DNA of 64,000 nucleotides from NCBI RefSeq assembly GCF_029867415.1, contig NW_026706162.1, positions 124,001 to 188,000 on the forward strand. The letters run 5' to 3'. Positions 48,678 through 59,805 of this stretch are shown here, in pieces. This DNA comes from Vicia villosa (lineage: Eukaryota > Streptophyta > Magnoliopsida > Fabales > Fabaceae). The notes beneath the pieces are model-generated. The model was not told the DNA's origin and made no database searches. It worked only from the letters and a program-made list of their open reading frames with translations. Within the stretch, counting starts at the first letter, position 1. Every line of letters starts with the position of its first letter. Position numbers and translations under genes: made by a program.

Positions 48678-48947
48678 ATGGATTCCGAAACAAGCATCAA
48701 GAATCTCGAAGCACAGAACGCCCAAGTTCAGATAGCAATTTTGGAGCTAGCAAAGGGGTAACAAGATTTGAAAGCCTTGATGACCAAGAAGAAAAAGAAG
48801 CCCAAGGGATCTGTAGGTTTAAGCCACCTCGTGAGGAAAGTCAAAGTCCCAGACAGGATGCCCAGAAAAGCGCCAATCCCTGAAGTAGTCGGTGAAGGTG
48901 ATCAAGAAGACAACCACAGCAACCAGGGTTCTGCCAAACTCTCTGAC
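48678..48947 (+). pseudogene. gag: Ogre gag N-terminal part
   Basis: Starts MDSETSIKNLEAQNAQVQIA, a coiled-coil-like N-terminus about 250 bp after ORF1. A TAA at 48759-48761 interrupts it. The same frame continues with a Lys-rich segment and an acidic GEGDQEDNHSNQ stretch until the insert begins near 48945. The gag frame resumes at about 50402. Confidence 0.75.
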
Positions 48948-50400
48948 CGGTAAAATAGCAAGTGTACTATTTTTACCGATGTAGTAATAATAGAGTAAAT
49001 TCCCAAGTATCGAACTCGCGGACTGCGTAGGAATTATAGGTTTCAGAACAATGCAATTGAATAAAAAGTCATCGGGGTGTTTGGTTTTTATGTTTAATTT
49101 AAATAATAACTTATGCAAAACGAAAGAGTTAAAATAGTCTGATTAATGACAATATGCGGAGACAAGTCAGGATAGATGTATGAATCGCTCTGCAATGAAA
49201 TAATTACCAGTTAACAGATAAACTTTAGAAATTCTCAACTATCGACACCGAGCATTGATTTTCCTAATTCCTTAGTGAAAACTTCTTGAGATTAAAACCC
49301 TCTTTCAATTCCTTAACAAGATAATTTTATCTCAAGATTCTAAAAGACGTAGCCCGGATAATTTGATCGCTACACATTAAACCCTTATTCCTAAGTGATT
49401 CTTAATTATAGCGTTATGATTAAAAAAAGCATTGAGGTAGTTTGTCCAACAGAACCCCAACCGTAAATCAACACATATATTTTCCAATATATAGAAGCAA
49501 TAAGCACTTTTAATCATAAACTGAATTTCATAAAGATAATCCGAAAATTAACGGTAAATATTATTCATTACATCACATGATCCAGGGACACCAATCCTAA
49601 CAAGTAAAGAGTTTAGCTACTCATGGCAATTATCAAGATAACAATGATTAAAGATGAAGACATTACAATTGGTTGAATCGGAATTGATCTTCAATCGCGG
49701 ATGCTCTTGAAGATTTCTTCGCTCCAAGCCCTAGTGCTCTCAATCTCTATTTTCACGTTCTCCGACCGTAAAAAAAAAGTCATTTCTTCTTTTCCAAACA
49801 GTGACTAAATACCTCACAGCAAATATTCTCCTTTGAAAAGTCCATCATACCCCTCCTTAAGTGACAGGTTTCAAAAGTTAAAATTCAAAACTTTTCTGCG
49901 CGCACGTCTGACACGGCCGTGTCATGGGACACGGGTGGCCGTGTCAGACCCCTGACTTCTTGGTTCCAAGATTTCTCATTCTTTTCTCTTCAGCATGTCT
50001 GACACGGCCGTGTCATGGGACACGGGTGGCCGTGTCAGATCTCTGACTTGGTGCTTCCAAGATTTTTCAATGCCTCCTTTCAGCCAGTGTGACACGGCCG
50101 TGTCACATGACACGGGTGGCCGTGTCAGACCTCTGGCTTGCCAAAAACCGCCTTTCCTTGACTTGAATCGTGCCCTGTTCCTGCAATACTTAAACACTAC
50201 TAGTACAAGATCAAAATCAAGAGGAAAACAAAGAAAACTAGAAAAGATAACACAACCAACTCAAATATAATACTAAGCAAAACTAACAATAACAAGACTA
50301 AAATAACTTAAATTACCACTGGATGAAGTGTTTTTCCATTGATCAGAACATAGAAACAAGGTGAAATTGGTGGCCGATCACTCTCTCTCTCTCTCTCTCC
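48945..50400. mobile_element. Unclassified ~1.4-kb insert splitting Ogre gag
   Basis: Interrupts gag between CCAAACTCTCT and a (CT)n tract. Its left end carries a hairpin: CGGTAAAATAG (48948-48958) with CTATTTTTACCG (48967-48978). It holds no coding domain. Three ~90-bp repeats begin with the perfect palindrome GACACGGCCGTGTC at 49910, 50001 and 50091, each followed by ACACGGGTGGCCGTGT. Borders are approximate, and the CT-rich target obscures any duplication. It could be a non-autonomous DNA transposon or Helitron-like piece. Class unknown. Confidence 0.6.
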
Positions 50401-50401
50401 T

Positions 50402-52910
50402 GATGAAGAAGATTATCACTCCGAAGACGAACAGGGTGATAGCAAATACCAGCAGTTGGAAGAACGCATGAAAGCTATGGAGATACAGAAAATACCTGAT
50501 TTAGACTTCAATGATCTGGGACTTGTCTCAGATATTGTTATCCCTCCAAAGTTCAAAGTTCCTGTCTTTGCAAAGTATGATGAAGTCTCTTGCCCAAAGC
50601 TGCATCTAAGGTCCTATGTAAGGAAGATACTACCTCATACGGCAGATAACAAATTGTGGATTCATTTCTTCCAGGAAAGTCTGTCGGGTACACAACTCGA
50701 GTGGTACTACCAACTGGAAAGGGCAAAAGTTCACACCTGGGAAGATCTGGCTGCTGCTTTCTACAAACAGTATCAATACAACGCTGACCTTGCACCAACA
50801 CGTACTCAACTACGAGGCATGACTATGGCACCAAAAGAATGTTTCAAAGAGTATGCACAAAAGTGGAGATATCTAGCTGGAAGGGTTCAACCACCCTTAT
50901 CTGATCGCGAGCTGGTCGACATGTTCATGGGCACTTTAATTGGCCCTTTCTACAGTCATTTGCTGGGAAGCTCGTCGTCAGGTTTCACTAACCTGATATT
51001 AACTGGAGAGCATGTTGAAAGCGGCATTCAAAGTGGAAAAATTCAAGTAGGCTCCTCCTCTGGTACTACAAAAAGGCCCATCAGTGGGAGAAATGAAGTC
51101 AATACAATGCATAGTCAGAAAGGTCGCAAAAGTGAGCATCACCAATCTGTAGGGGCTGTTATGATCTATGCATCTGCACCTCAAAAAGATCAACCGCCAA
51201 AGTATACGCGTCGACCAGATGCACCAAGAAGAAACTTTACCAGAATCAATATGCCAATCTCTCAAGCATTGCAACACTTGTTAAAAGCAAATATGATTAC
51301 ATTGAAAGACCCTCCGAAGAATGTCAACACTTCCTCTCCTAGTTATCGCCCCGACGCATTATGTGCATACCATCCTAACTGTCCAGGACATGACGCAGAT
51401 CACTGTTGGGCCCTGAAAAATAAAATCCAAGACATGATAGATGCTGGGGAAATTGAATTTGATCCTCCAGAGACTCCAAATGTCATCACTGCGCCTATGC
51501 CAAAGCACGACAAGACTGTTAATGCTATCATGGACACTGTTTATAGCTATGATGTGAGAGAGCTGTCAACTCCGCTCCTTGAAGTCAAAAGAAAGCTAAT
51601 ACGAGCTGGTTTATTTCCAGGTTGTGACCCTGATTGCTTTTATTGTGCACACCTACCCAATGGTTGTGAGAATCTGAAAAGAGGAATTCAAAAGTGGATG
51701 GATCATCGTATCATTATGTTTAAGAAACTTCCTTCTATAGACAATTTGTGCGAAGGTTTTTCAAATGGGATGAAGATATAGGACGTTTCAGTGGTTTCTA
51801 ACATACCATTGAAAATCCCTACCAAAGCTCCCTTCAAAATTTCTGCTGCACCTAGAGTGGCATCTGTAATCATCACCAGTCCGGCTCCATTTCCATACTC
51901 CTCAGACAAAGCTGTCCCATGGAGATATGGCACTAATGTTTATATCCATGGAGTTAAACAAGACACCTTGACTGAAGAGGCCATGAATTTTACTACTCCA
52001 ACTGTTGATAATATTGTGGGTACTAGTAAGATTACGAGAAGTGGAAGGATCTTTTCACCAGAAATTTCTCCAAATATTGCTACTAATCCAGTCCAGGTCC
52101 CAGTTTCTAATCAAGATATCAACGCTCGAGGCAAAGAGCCGCTAGTTGAACCAGTTCAAGTACCTGTGGAAGTAATTGTTGAAGATCCGTCGAGGCAAGA
52201 AATGGAGGAAATATTGAAAATCATCTACAAAAGTGATTACAATATTGTCGAACAACTGGGGCACACTGCTTCAAAGATTTCAATGTTGTCTCTGCTAAAG
52301 TATTCAGAAGCTCATGCCAAGGCCCTGATGAAGTTCCTGAAAGCTGCACATGTACCACAAGAGATTTCAGTCGACCAATTTAAAAATTGTGTTGCCAATC
52401 TAACAGTTGATAACGGTCTCGGTTTCTCTGATGCTGATTTAACCCCTGCTGGGAAAAATCACAATAAAGCCCTGCACATCTCTATTGAATGTAACGACAC
52501 CACTTTGTCTCATGTGCTGGTAGACAACGGTTCCTCTTTGAATGTGTTACCAAAAGCAATACTGGAAAAACTTGACTTCGAAGGAGTTGTGTTACAACCA
52601 AGCGATGTTGTGGTAAGAGCCTTCGACGGGTCAACAAGAACAGTGTACGGAGAAGTTAAGCTCCCAATCAGAGTGGGCTCTCAGATCTTTGATTCTACCT
52701 TTTACGTAATGGAAATTCATCCATCATATTCCTGTTTACTAGGACGCCCTTGGATACATGGGGCAAGCGCTGTAACTTCTACCCTGCATCAAAAGTTAAA
52801 ATATCCTATAAAAGGCAAGGTCATCACAGTTTATGGCGAAGAAAAATATGTGGTTAGCCACCTAAGTAACTCCAAGTATGTTGAGATGGATGGTGAATTC
52901 ATCGAACCCC
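50402..52910 (+). pseudogene. gag-pro: Ogre gag-protease, broken
   Basis: Continues gag with DEEDYHSEDEQ, then the capsid-like core at about 50460-51050 (LHLRSYVRKILPHTADNKLW, YYQLERAKVHTWEDLAAAFY) and a nucleocapsid-like CAYHPNCPGHDADHC at about 51362-51406. TAG at 51779-51781 breaks the frame, which otherwise runs on. The protease lies at about 52480-52800 with active-site motif VDNGSS (Asp codon 52523-52525; DNG is usual in Tat/Ogre instead of DTG) and a flap/C-terminal SCLLGRPWIHGA. Near 52910 the frame shifts by one base: afterwards the plausible coding frame is the one at 52927. Protease would cut the gag-pol precursor. Confidence 0.88.
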
Positions 52911-52926
52911 CTGCCAATCTTTTGAG

Positions 52927-53897
52927 GTGGTCCCTCCAGATGTCTCTACTGCCAAACATATTTCTGCTACTCCTGCTACAAGAATAACTCCAACTATGGC
53001 TTCTCTTAAAGATGCTAAAGCTGTGATTGAAGAGGGTGGTTGCAAAGTATGGGGACAGCTCCTTGATGTACCTTACAAGTTCGATAAGCTAGGTCTGGGC
53101 TATGCTAATGGAACTCAGAAGAACGATCAAAGTCCTTGTTCTGGAGGATTAATGTCACATTTCATCAGCCAAGGAGTAAATGCTATTGAAGATGAAGTTC
53201 CACCTGTTTCCAAGTAAGTTTGGGATACTTTGGGAGAACCAAGCGGCAAGTACGATTTTCTAGTTAAGTACACTGCTCATCAGAGTTCTTTTATTGCCAT
53301 TGAGGACGTTGTCCCAACTGGATGGGATGATCAGTTCGAAGATTGCAAAAGTTTCACAAGTTCCATTACTGAGCAATACCAAAGTCCACCTAGTCCGAAA
53401 GAAGTCTAGGATACGCTGGGAGAATCAAGTGGTAAGTATAACTTTATGGTGAAGTATTCCGCTCCCCTGAGTTCGTAGATCGCTATTGAAGACATCACCC
53501 CAACTGGATGGGACAACCATTTCGAAGATAACATGACGCTCACAAGCCCTATCACTCCTGAAGAATTCCGGGAAACACCAAAAGATGAGAATGATTTTCT
53601 GGCGAAGTACACTGCTCCCCAGAATGCACAAGTCTCTATCAAAGATATCATCCCGACTGGATGGGACGATCTTATCGGGTATCTCTCTCAGCCAACAGAG
53701 GTATCTCAGCCTTGGCTCTCGTATCTAGCAGAGTATCTTGCTCATCCTGAAGGATCAACAGCTCATCTCGCCACCAAAGAAGTCAATGCTGTGGAAGACG
53801 AAGAAGACAACTGCAACTGGAGCAACTGGATATTCCCTACTCACAACAATGGATTGAACAACTGGGAAGCTGAGGATGTTATCTCCTTTGATCAGGA
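52927..53897 (+). pseudogene. Repeat-bearing spacer between protease and RT
   Basis: One frame reads through with three in-frame stops (TAA 53215, TAG about 53407, TAG about 53476). It contains three diverged copies of a ~60-residue unit: SGKYDFLVKYTAHQSS...VVPTGWDDQFED, SGKYNFMVKYSAP...ITPTGWDNHFED and ENDFLAKYTAPQN...IIPTGWDDLIGY. Comparing units shows the stops replace conserved residues, so the frame was probably once coding. The tail is acidic and Trp-rich (NCNWSNWIF). It is of unknown function in Ogre. Confidence 0.6.
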
Positions 53898-54131
53898 GTA
53901 AATGCAATTTCCTGTTTTCGTTGTTTATATGTTCAAAGATAAAAATGGTTCTTGTACTATCGAACAATGAACTTAAAAGCTAGGTGCCTTGCCCGAAGCA
54001 CACTGGTCCTTTTTATAAGGGTTTGTCATACCATGATCATATGTTCATTCAATAAAATCATGGGACGTTTGCATATTCAAATTTTGCGATCCTTTTTGTT
54101 TCTTTCTTTGCTTTAATTCATTTTCAAATAG
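53898..54131 (+). other. Candidate spliced intron between pro and RT
   Basis: Ogre elements are known to splice an intron between the protease and RT regions. Here about 234 bp without a sustained frame starts with GTAAAT at 53898 and ends with a pyrimidine-rich stretch and CAAATAG at 54131. Joining these borders does not put the two flanking frames in register (one base off), so either the exact sites differ or an indel has occurred. Confidence 0.4.
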
Positions 54132-54133
54132 CT

Positions 54134-55255
54134 ATGTATTCTTACACACACCCACATAATAAATGCAGATTCACATTCACTCTGGATCCTGTTGATAATG
54201 ATTATGCTATTGCCAGTCATGACTTTGAAAATCCGATCTACCAAACTGAGGACGAAAGTGAGGAAGATTGTGAAGTACCTAGGGAACTTGCAAGGTTGTT
54301 AGAACAAGAAGAAAAGACTATACAGCCGCATGAAGAGCCAATTGAAGTTATCAACCCGGGCAGTGACGAAGAAAAGAAAGAAGTCAAGATAGGGGCTGAT
54401 TTAGAAGACAGTGTCAAGCAAAGACTGATTCAAATGTTACAAGACTATGTTGAGATATTCGCTTGGTCCTATGAAGATATGCCTGGTCTCGACACAGATA
54501 TTATGGTCCATCGCCTACCAATCAAAGAAGGTAGCACTCCAGTTAAGCAGAAGCTGCGAAGAAGTAGGCCCGACATGTCCAAGAAGATTAAAGACGAGGT
54601 TGAGAAGCAATTCAATGCTGGTTTTCTAAAGGTTGTGAGTTATCCTCCATGGATAGCTAACATCATGCCTGTGCCTAAAAAAGACGGGAAAGTCAGAATG
54701 TGTGTAGACTACAGAGATCTGAATCGGGCAAGCCCCAAAGATGATTTCCCTTTACCTCACATCGATGTACTGGTTGACAATACTGCACAATGCAAGGTAT
54801 TTTCCTTTATGGACGGATTCTCAGGTTATAACCAAATTAAGATGGCACCCGAAGACATGGAAAAAACAACCTTCACAACACCCTGGGGAACCTTTTGTTA
54901 CAAAGTGATGCCCTTTGGTTTAAAGAATGCAGGAGCAACGTATCAGCGTGCAATGGTAGCTCTGTTCCATGATATGATTCATCAGGAAATAGAGGTTTAT
55001 GTGGATGATATGATTGCAAAGTCCAACACCGAAGAAGAACATCTGGGCCATCTGCACAAGCTGTTTGACAGGCTCAGGAAGTACAAGTTGCGACTGAATC
55101 CGAACAAGTGTACCTTTGGAGTAAGATCCGGTAAACTCTTAGGTTTCATCGTCAGCAGCAAGGGTATTGAAGTTGATCCTGCCAAGGTCAAGCCATTCAA
55201 GAAATGCCCATACCCCGTACCGAAAAACAAGTCAGAGGATTCTTGGGACGTCTGA
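54134..55255 (+). pseudogene. pol: Ogre reverse transcriptase, 3' end frameshifted
   Basis: 373 codons. An acidic linker (residues 35-85) precedes the RT: first catalytic Asp in FSFMDGFSGY (D227), catalytic YVDD at residues 289-292 (54998-55009), with VPKKDGKVRMCVDYRDLNRA and FGLKNAGATYQRAM blocks all present. The frame becomes wrong near 55195. The natural continuation is in the +1-related frame that starts MPIPRTEKQV at 55204, so a single-base indel separates RT from RNase H. RT copies the element RNA into DNA in cytoplasmic particles. Confidence 0.93.
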
Positions 55256-57228
55256 ACTACATCGCCAGATTTATTGCCCATATGACTACTACTTGTGTGC
55301 CAATCTTCAAATTGTTGAAGAAAGATCAATTGGAAAGATGGAACGACAAATGCCAATTGGCCTTTGACAAGATCAAAGAATATCTTCAAAAACCACCAAT
55401 CTTGTTACCACCAGTGGAAGGAAGACCTCTGATGATGTACCTAACAGTATTAGAAGATTCAATGGGGTGTGTACTGGGGCAACATGATGAGTCTGGCCGA
55501 AAAGAGCATGCAATCTACTATCTTAGTAAAAAATTTACCGATTGTGAAACAAGATACTCACTGCTCGAGAAAACTTGTTGTGCCTTGGCATGGGCGGCTC
55601 GCCGACTAAGACAGTATATGCTAAACCATACCACTTTCCTGATCTCCAAAATGGATCCTATCAAATATGTGTTCGAAAAACCTGCTCTCTCTGGAAGAAT
55701 AGCAAGATGGCAAATGATCTTAACAGAGTATGACATCCAGTACACTTCACAAAAAGCGATCAAAGGAAGTGTGGTAGCTGATCATCTGGCTCATCAAGAA
55801 GTGGATGATTATCAAGTGTTGAACTTTGACTTCCCAGATGAAGATATTATGCTAGTTACTGACTACGAACAACCCGGACCGGAGGAAGGACCCGAGCCAG
55901 GATCCCGATGGACTATGGTTTTTGATGGAGCCTCTAATGCGCTTGGCAATGGCATCGGAGCTGTGATCATTTCTCCTACAGGAGGACATACACCATTCAC
56001 TGCCAAATTATGTTTCAACTGCACTAACAATATAGCTGAGTATGAAGCATGTATTCTGGGTCTCAAAGCTGCAATCGATCTGAGAATCAAGTTCCTGGAG
56101 GTCTATGGAGACTCGGCCCTTGTAATTTATCAAGTCAAAGAGGAATGGGACACGAAGCACCCGAATCTAATTCCATACAAAGAATATGTGCTGAGTTTGA
56201 TTCCTTATTTTGAAGAAATCACTTTTGAACATATCCCGCGCGAAGAAAATCAACTAGCTGATGCTTTAGCTACCATGTCATCCATGTTCAAAGTCAGGTG
56301 GGACAATAAGGCGCCAATGATCACCATTTATAGACAAAATGAACCAGCCTATTGTAATGAGATTGATACCGAAGGAATGGAAGAAAAACCATGGTTCTAT
56401 GAAGTAAAAAGATATCTCGAAGCCCAAGAATACCCTGAAGGGGCATCCATTAACGATAGAAAGTTTCTAAGAAGATTTGCTGCCAAATTCTTTCTAAGTA
56501 ATGGAATCCTGTACAAACGCAACCATGACTCGACTTTGCTTCGTTGTGTGAACAAGAAGGAAGCGGAACAGATTATGGAAGGTATACACAATGGTGCCTT
56601 TGGTACTCATTCTAGTGGACATACAATGGCTAAAAAGATCTTAAGAGCAGGTTATTATTGGTCTACCATGGAGACAGACTGCCATCATCACTCTAGAACT
56701 TGTCACAAATGCCAGATATATGCCGACAAAGTACATGTACCTCCAGTCCCATTAAACGTTCTGACGGCTCCTTGGCCTTTTGCAATGTGGGGAATCGATA
56801 TGATTGGAGAAATCAAGCTGACTTCTTCCAACGGACATCGTTTTATCCTGGTCGCTATTGATTACTTCACCAAATGGGTAGAAGTAGCTTTGTTTGCTTC
56901 AGTTACCAAGAATGTTGTGGCCCGGTTTATCAAGCACAATCTCATTTGTCGGTATGGCATCCCTGAAAGGATCATCACAGACAATGGCACAAATATAAAC
57001 AACAGGATGATTACCGAACTCTGCACGCAGTTCCAGATCAAACATCATAATTCATCCCCATATCGACTAAAGATGAATGGCGCCGTAGAGGCTGCCAACA
57101 AGAACATCAAAAAGATCATACAAAAGATGACAGTAACCTACAAAGACTGGCATGAGATGTTACCTTTTGCTCTTCATGGTTATCGCACATCAACGCGTAC
57201 TTCAACAGGGGAAACTCCATTTTCCTAA
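55204..57228 (+). pseudogene. pol: Ogre RNase H, second RNase H and integrase core
   Basis: 674 codons. Residues 1-45 finish the RT connection. Residues 70-195 are the native gypsy RNase H, where the first catalytic Asp is Val (MYLTVLEDSMGCVLG), as expected for the degenerate copy in Tat elements. Residues 235-360 are the second, archaeal-type RNase H typical of Tat, with D241 (FDGASN), E279 (AEYEA), D303 (YGDSA) and D353 (LADALA). Integrase follows: HHCC finger about 462-503, catalytic D532 (GIDMIGE), D593 (ITDNGT) and E629 (GAVEAANK). TAA at 57226 cuts it before the C-terminal domain, which continues in the same frame. Confidence 0.94.
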
Positions 57229-57237
57229 GTTTATGGT

Positions 57238-57639
57238 ATGGAGGCAGTTCTTCCAATTGAAATTCAGATTCCTTCCCTAAGGATTATGAAAGAAACTGAT
57301 CTAGACGAAGACGATTGGATTCAGACCCGGTTGGACCAGATAAACTTGATTGATGAGAAGAGGCTTACAGCTATTTGTCATGGTCAGTTGTACCAGAAAC
57401 GTATGATCAAGGCCTTCAACAAGAAAGTCAAAAGTCAGGCATATCAAACTGGTGATTTGGTTATCAAACGTATCATCTTACCACAGGGCGACCCCAGGGG
57501 CAAGTGGACTCCCACTTATGAAGGACCATTTGTAATCAAGAAAGTATTCTCCGGCGGAGCCATGTTGCTTACCACTATGGATGGCGAGGATTTCTCACAC
57601 ACTGTAAATGCGGACATAGTCAAAAAGTACTTCGTTTAA
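57238..57639 (+). pseudogene. pol: Ogre integrase C-terminal domain
   Basis: 133 codons in the same frame as the integrase core, separated only by the TAA at 57226-57228 and a few codons. It starts MEAVLPIEIQIPSLR, the usual sequence after the core, and carries the GPFVIKKV (GPY/F-type) motif near residues 95-110, ending VKKYFV. No chromodomain, as in other Tat elements. The natural pol end is 57639. Confidence 0.9.
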
Positions 57640-57651
57640 AGAAAAGCTCGC

Positions 57652-57796
57652 TAAGTTGAAAACCTGAAAGGGTGACTTAGGCAAAAAAAATGAGCGTCTT
57701 AGTGGATTGAAAACCTGAAAGGGCGATCCAGGCAAAAATTAGAGACTAAAAAGTAATAATAATTCCGGTAGGCTGAAAACCTGAAAAGGCAGCCTA
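57652..57796 (+). repeat. Three tandem hairpins after the pol stop
   Basis: Starting 12 bp after the pol stop, three units have a conserved loop TGAAAACCTGAAARGG but different, internally complementary stems: TAAGT/ACTTA (57652-57679), TGGAT/ATCCA (57703-57730) and TAGGCTG/CAGCCTA (57769-57796). Each is followed by GGCAAAA. Confidence 0.85.
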
Positions 57797-58955
57797 GGCA
57801 AAAGTTAGGGAATAAAGCGTACGACTATGTCTCGTTTGGCTACCTACTCACCTTCAAGGTTCAACACATCAAAGGCACCAATCAGTTCAATCATTTTCTT
57901 CCAACAAGAGAGGAATGAGATACTCGAAGACAGATTGGCAATAGCAGAGTTGAAACTTGACTGGATTGTTTTCACATAGCTATTTTCCTTTATAAGTACT
58001 TTTCAAAGTTTTATGACAATTTCCTACTACTAGGATTTTTGTCTCCTTGTACTAATCCGCCTATTATGGCTCTCTTTCAAAATCAATACAGCTCATGCTC
58101 AAAATCAATGTTTTCACTTTTTCTGTTTTGAACACGTAAACGTCCCAATGATAATTTTGAATGAACATATGCATTTAAATATGATTGATGTTTATAGAAA
58201 AACGGGAATAGCAGTCAGGTAATGTCCCAATCATCTGGACATCATCCCGAAATCAGCATCAAAAGAAAAGTTCTCCAACAGAGATACGTTTCTCAGCAGA
58301 TTCCTCAATGAGATTTTTCTCTCCAACAAAGTGATTCGGGAAAACTTATTCCCCAGCAGAGCTGTTCAAGATCACTATCCCTAGAAGGCGTGATCCTCCA
58401 CACCAAGGTTTGATCAAATAGTGCATCGGAGGATTACACATCTTTCTTATTCCCATTCAAGGTACATCAAAATCAGAACTTTCAAATTACCTTCATCCTC
58501 GAGCGGTAGTCAAAGATCCCTCAACAGAGCACCTTGGTCCGTAAGGAAGTTCCCCAGCCGAGTATACTCATAGCAAAGATCATCGACAGTCATAATGTCA
58601 TCGTTTCCAAATAACAAGCAGGGATTTATTTTCCCAACCAGAAGTTTGACACGCTCTAAACTGCATAAGTCATGTCCATACTGCATACATCATACGCATA
58701 TTCATGCATAGCATATAATTCATGACAAACGCATACATAACATGCACGATTCTAACTTAGTTTGAGAATTTCAACGTATACATTACATACATCATGATAT
58801 TGCATGTCACTAACTTGGTTTTCAGGTAAACGAATATCCTCAGCAAGTTATTCTCGATCGCATGCAATATTTTCCTGGGTTCTATTCAGACAGGCATTCT
58901 TCTCAGAACCAAAGATTCAAACTGAAGAGTTCTCTCTTTTCAAACCACCTATCAA
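57797..58955 (+). other. Ogre 3' UTR, non-repetitive part
   Basis: No ORF of note. CCCCAGCAGA/TCTCCAACARA-like short motifs recur between 58270 and 58650. Otherwise nothing recognised. Confidence 0.5.
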
Positions 58956-58959
58956 CTCA

Positions 58960-59540
58960 AAACAAGTAATGCAGATCTAAGTCGATACCTTGGATGATTC
59001 CTTAATGATCTACCTTCAGATCTAAGTCGATGCCTTGGACGGTTCCTTAATAATCTACCTTCAGATCTAAGTCGATACCTTGGACGGTTCCTTAATGATC
59101 TACCTTCAGATCTAAGTCGATGCCTTAGACGGTTCCTTAATGATCTACCTTCAGATCTAAGTTGATACCTCAGACGGTTCCTTAAAGCAATCAATCTTCA
59201 AGATCTAAAAACGGACACCTCAGACGGTTCTGTAACGATCAACCTTCAAAAATCTAAAGCGGACACCTCAGAGGGTTCTGTAACGACCAGCCTTCAAAAA
59301 TCTAAAGCGGATACCTCAGACGGTTCCACAACGATCAACATTCAAAATCTAAATCGGAAAAACTTTGGACAGTTCCGTGACGATCAACCTTCCAAGATCT
59401 AAAGCGGATACCTCAGACGGTTCCACAACGATCAACATTCAAAATCTAAATCGGAAAAAATTTGGACAGTTCCGTAACGATCAGCCTCCAAGATTTAAAG
59501 CGGTAACCTCGGACGGTTTCGTAACGGTCAACGCAGAGGT
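58960..59540 (+). repeat. 45-bp tandem array in Ogre 3' UTR
   Basis: Units at 58972, 59017, 59062, 59107 and 59152 are 45 bp apart (CAGATCTAAGTCGATRCCTT), then more diverged units of about 48-60 bp to 59540. The variable core forms small stems: GGACGGTTCC, CAGACGGTTCTG and CAGAGGGTTCTG. The 45-bp period keeps a frame open on the - strand, which I treat as an artefact. Confidence 0.88.
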
Positions 59541-59735
59541 TTTCAAATCCTTCATCATGATATAATCAATGGATTCATTCTGATGAACAAACCATCAACA
59601 CATTCGCTAGATGGCATCTGAAAGCCCATCTCAGGTAATGTTTTGATCCACCAACTATATTTCTCAAGCCACATACAATGCAATTTCCAACATCACTTCC
59701 GGTGGAGGTAAGTGCAAATTTTCAGGGCATCTAAA

Positions 59736-59805
59736 TATTCAATCATCTTCTACCTTCAGATTTCAATCGGTCTCTTCAGGTTTAAGAAGATTGAATAGGG
59801 GCAAC
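59736..59805 (+). other. Hairpin and polypurine tract, Ogre element
   Basis: Arms TATTCAATCATCTT (59736-59749) and AAGAAGATTGAATA (59784-59797), one mismatch, then GGGGCAAC against the 3' LTR. Equivalent to 26024-26108 and, on -, 11500-11582. Confidence 0.8.

Noticed and set aside
54134..57639. Endogenous pararetrovirus (caulimovirid) origin for the RT region
   Set aside because: Integrase, dual RNase H, flanking LTRs and a tRNA-Arg PBS identify an LTR retrotransposon.
58952..59194. Arg-rich repeat protein on - (RLRSEGRSLRNR units)
   Set aside because: The 45-bp period is a multiple of three, so a frame stays open automatically.
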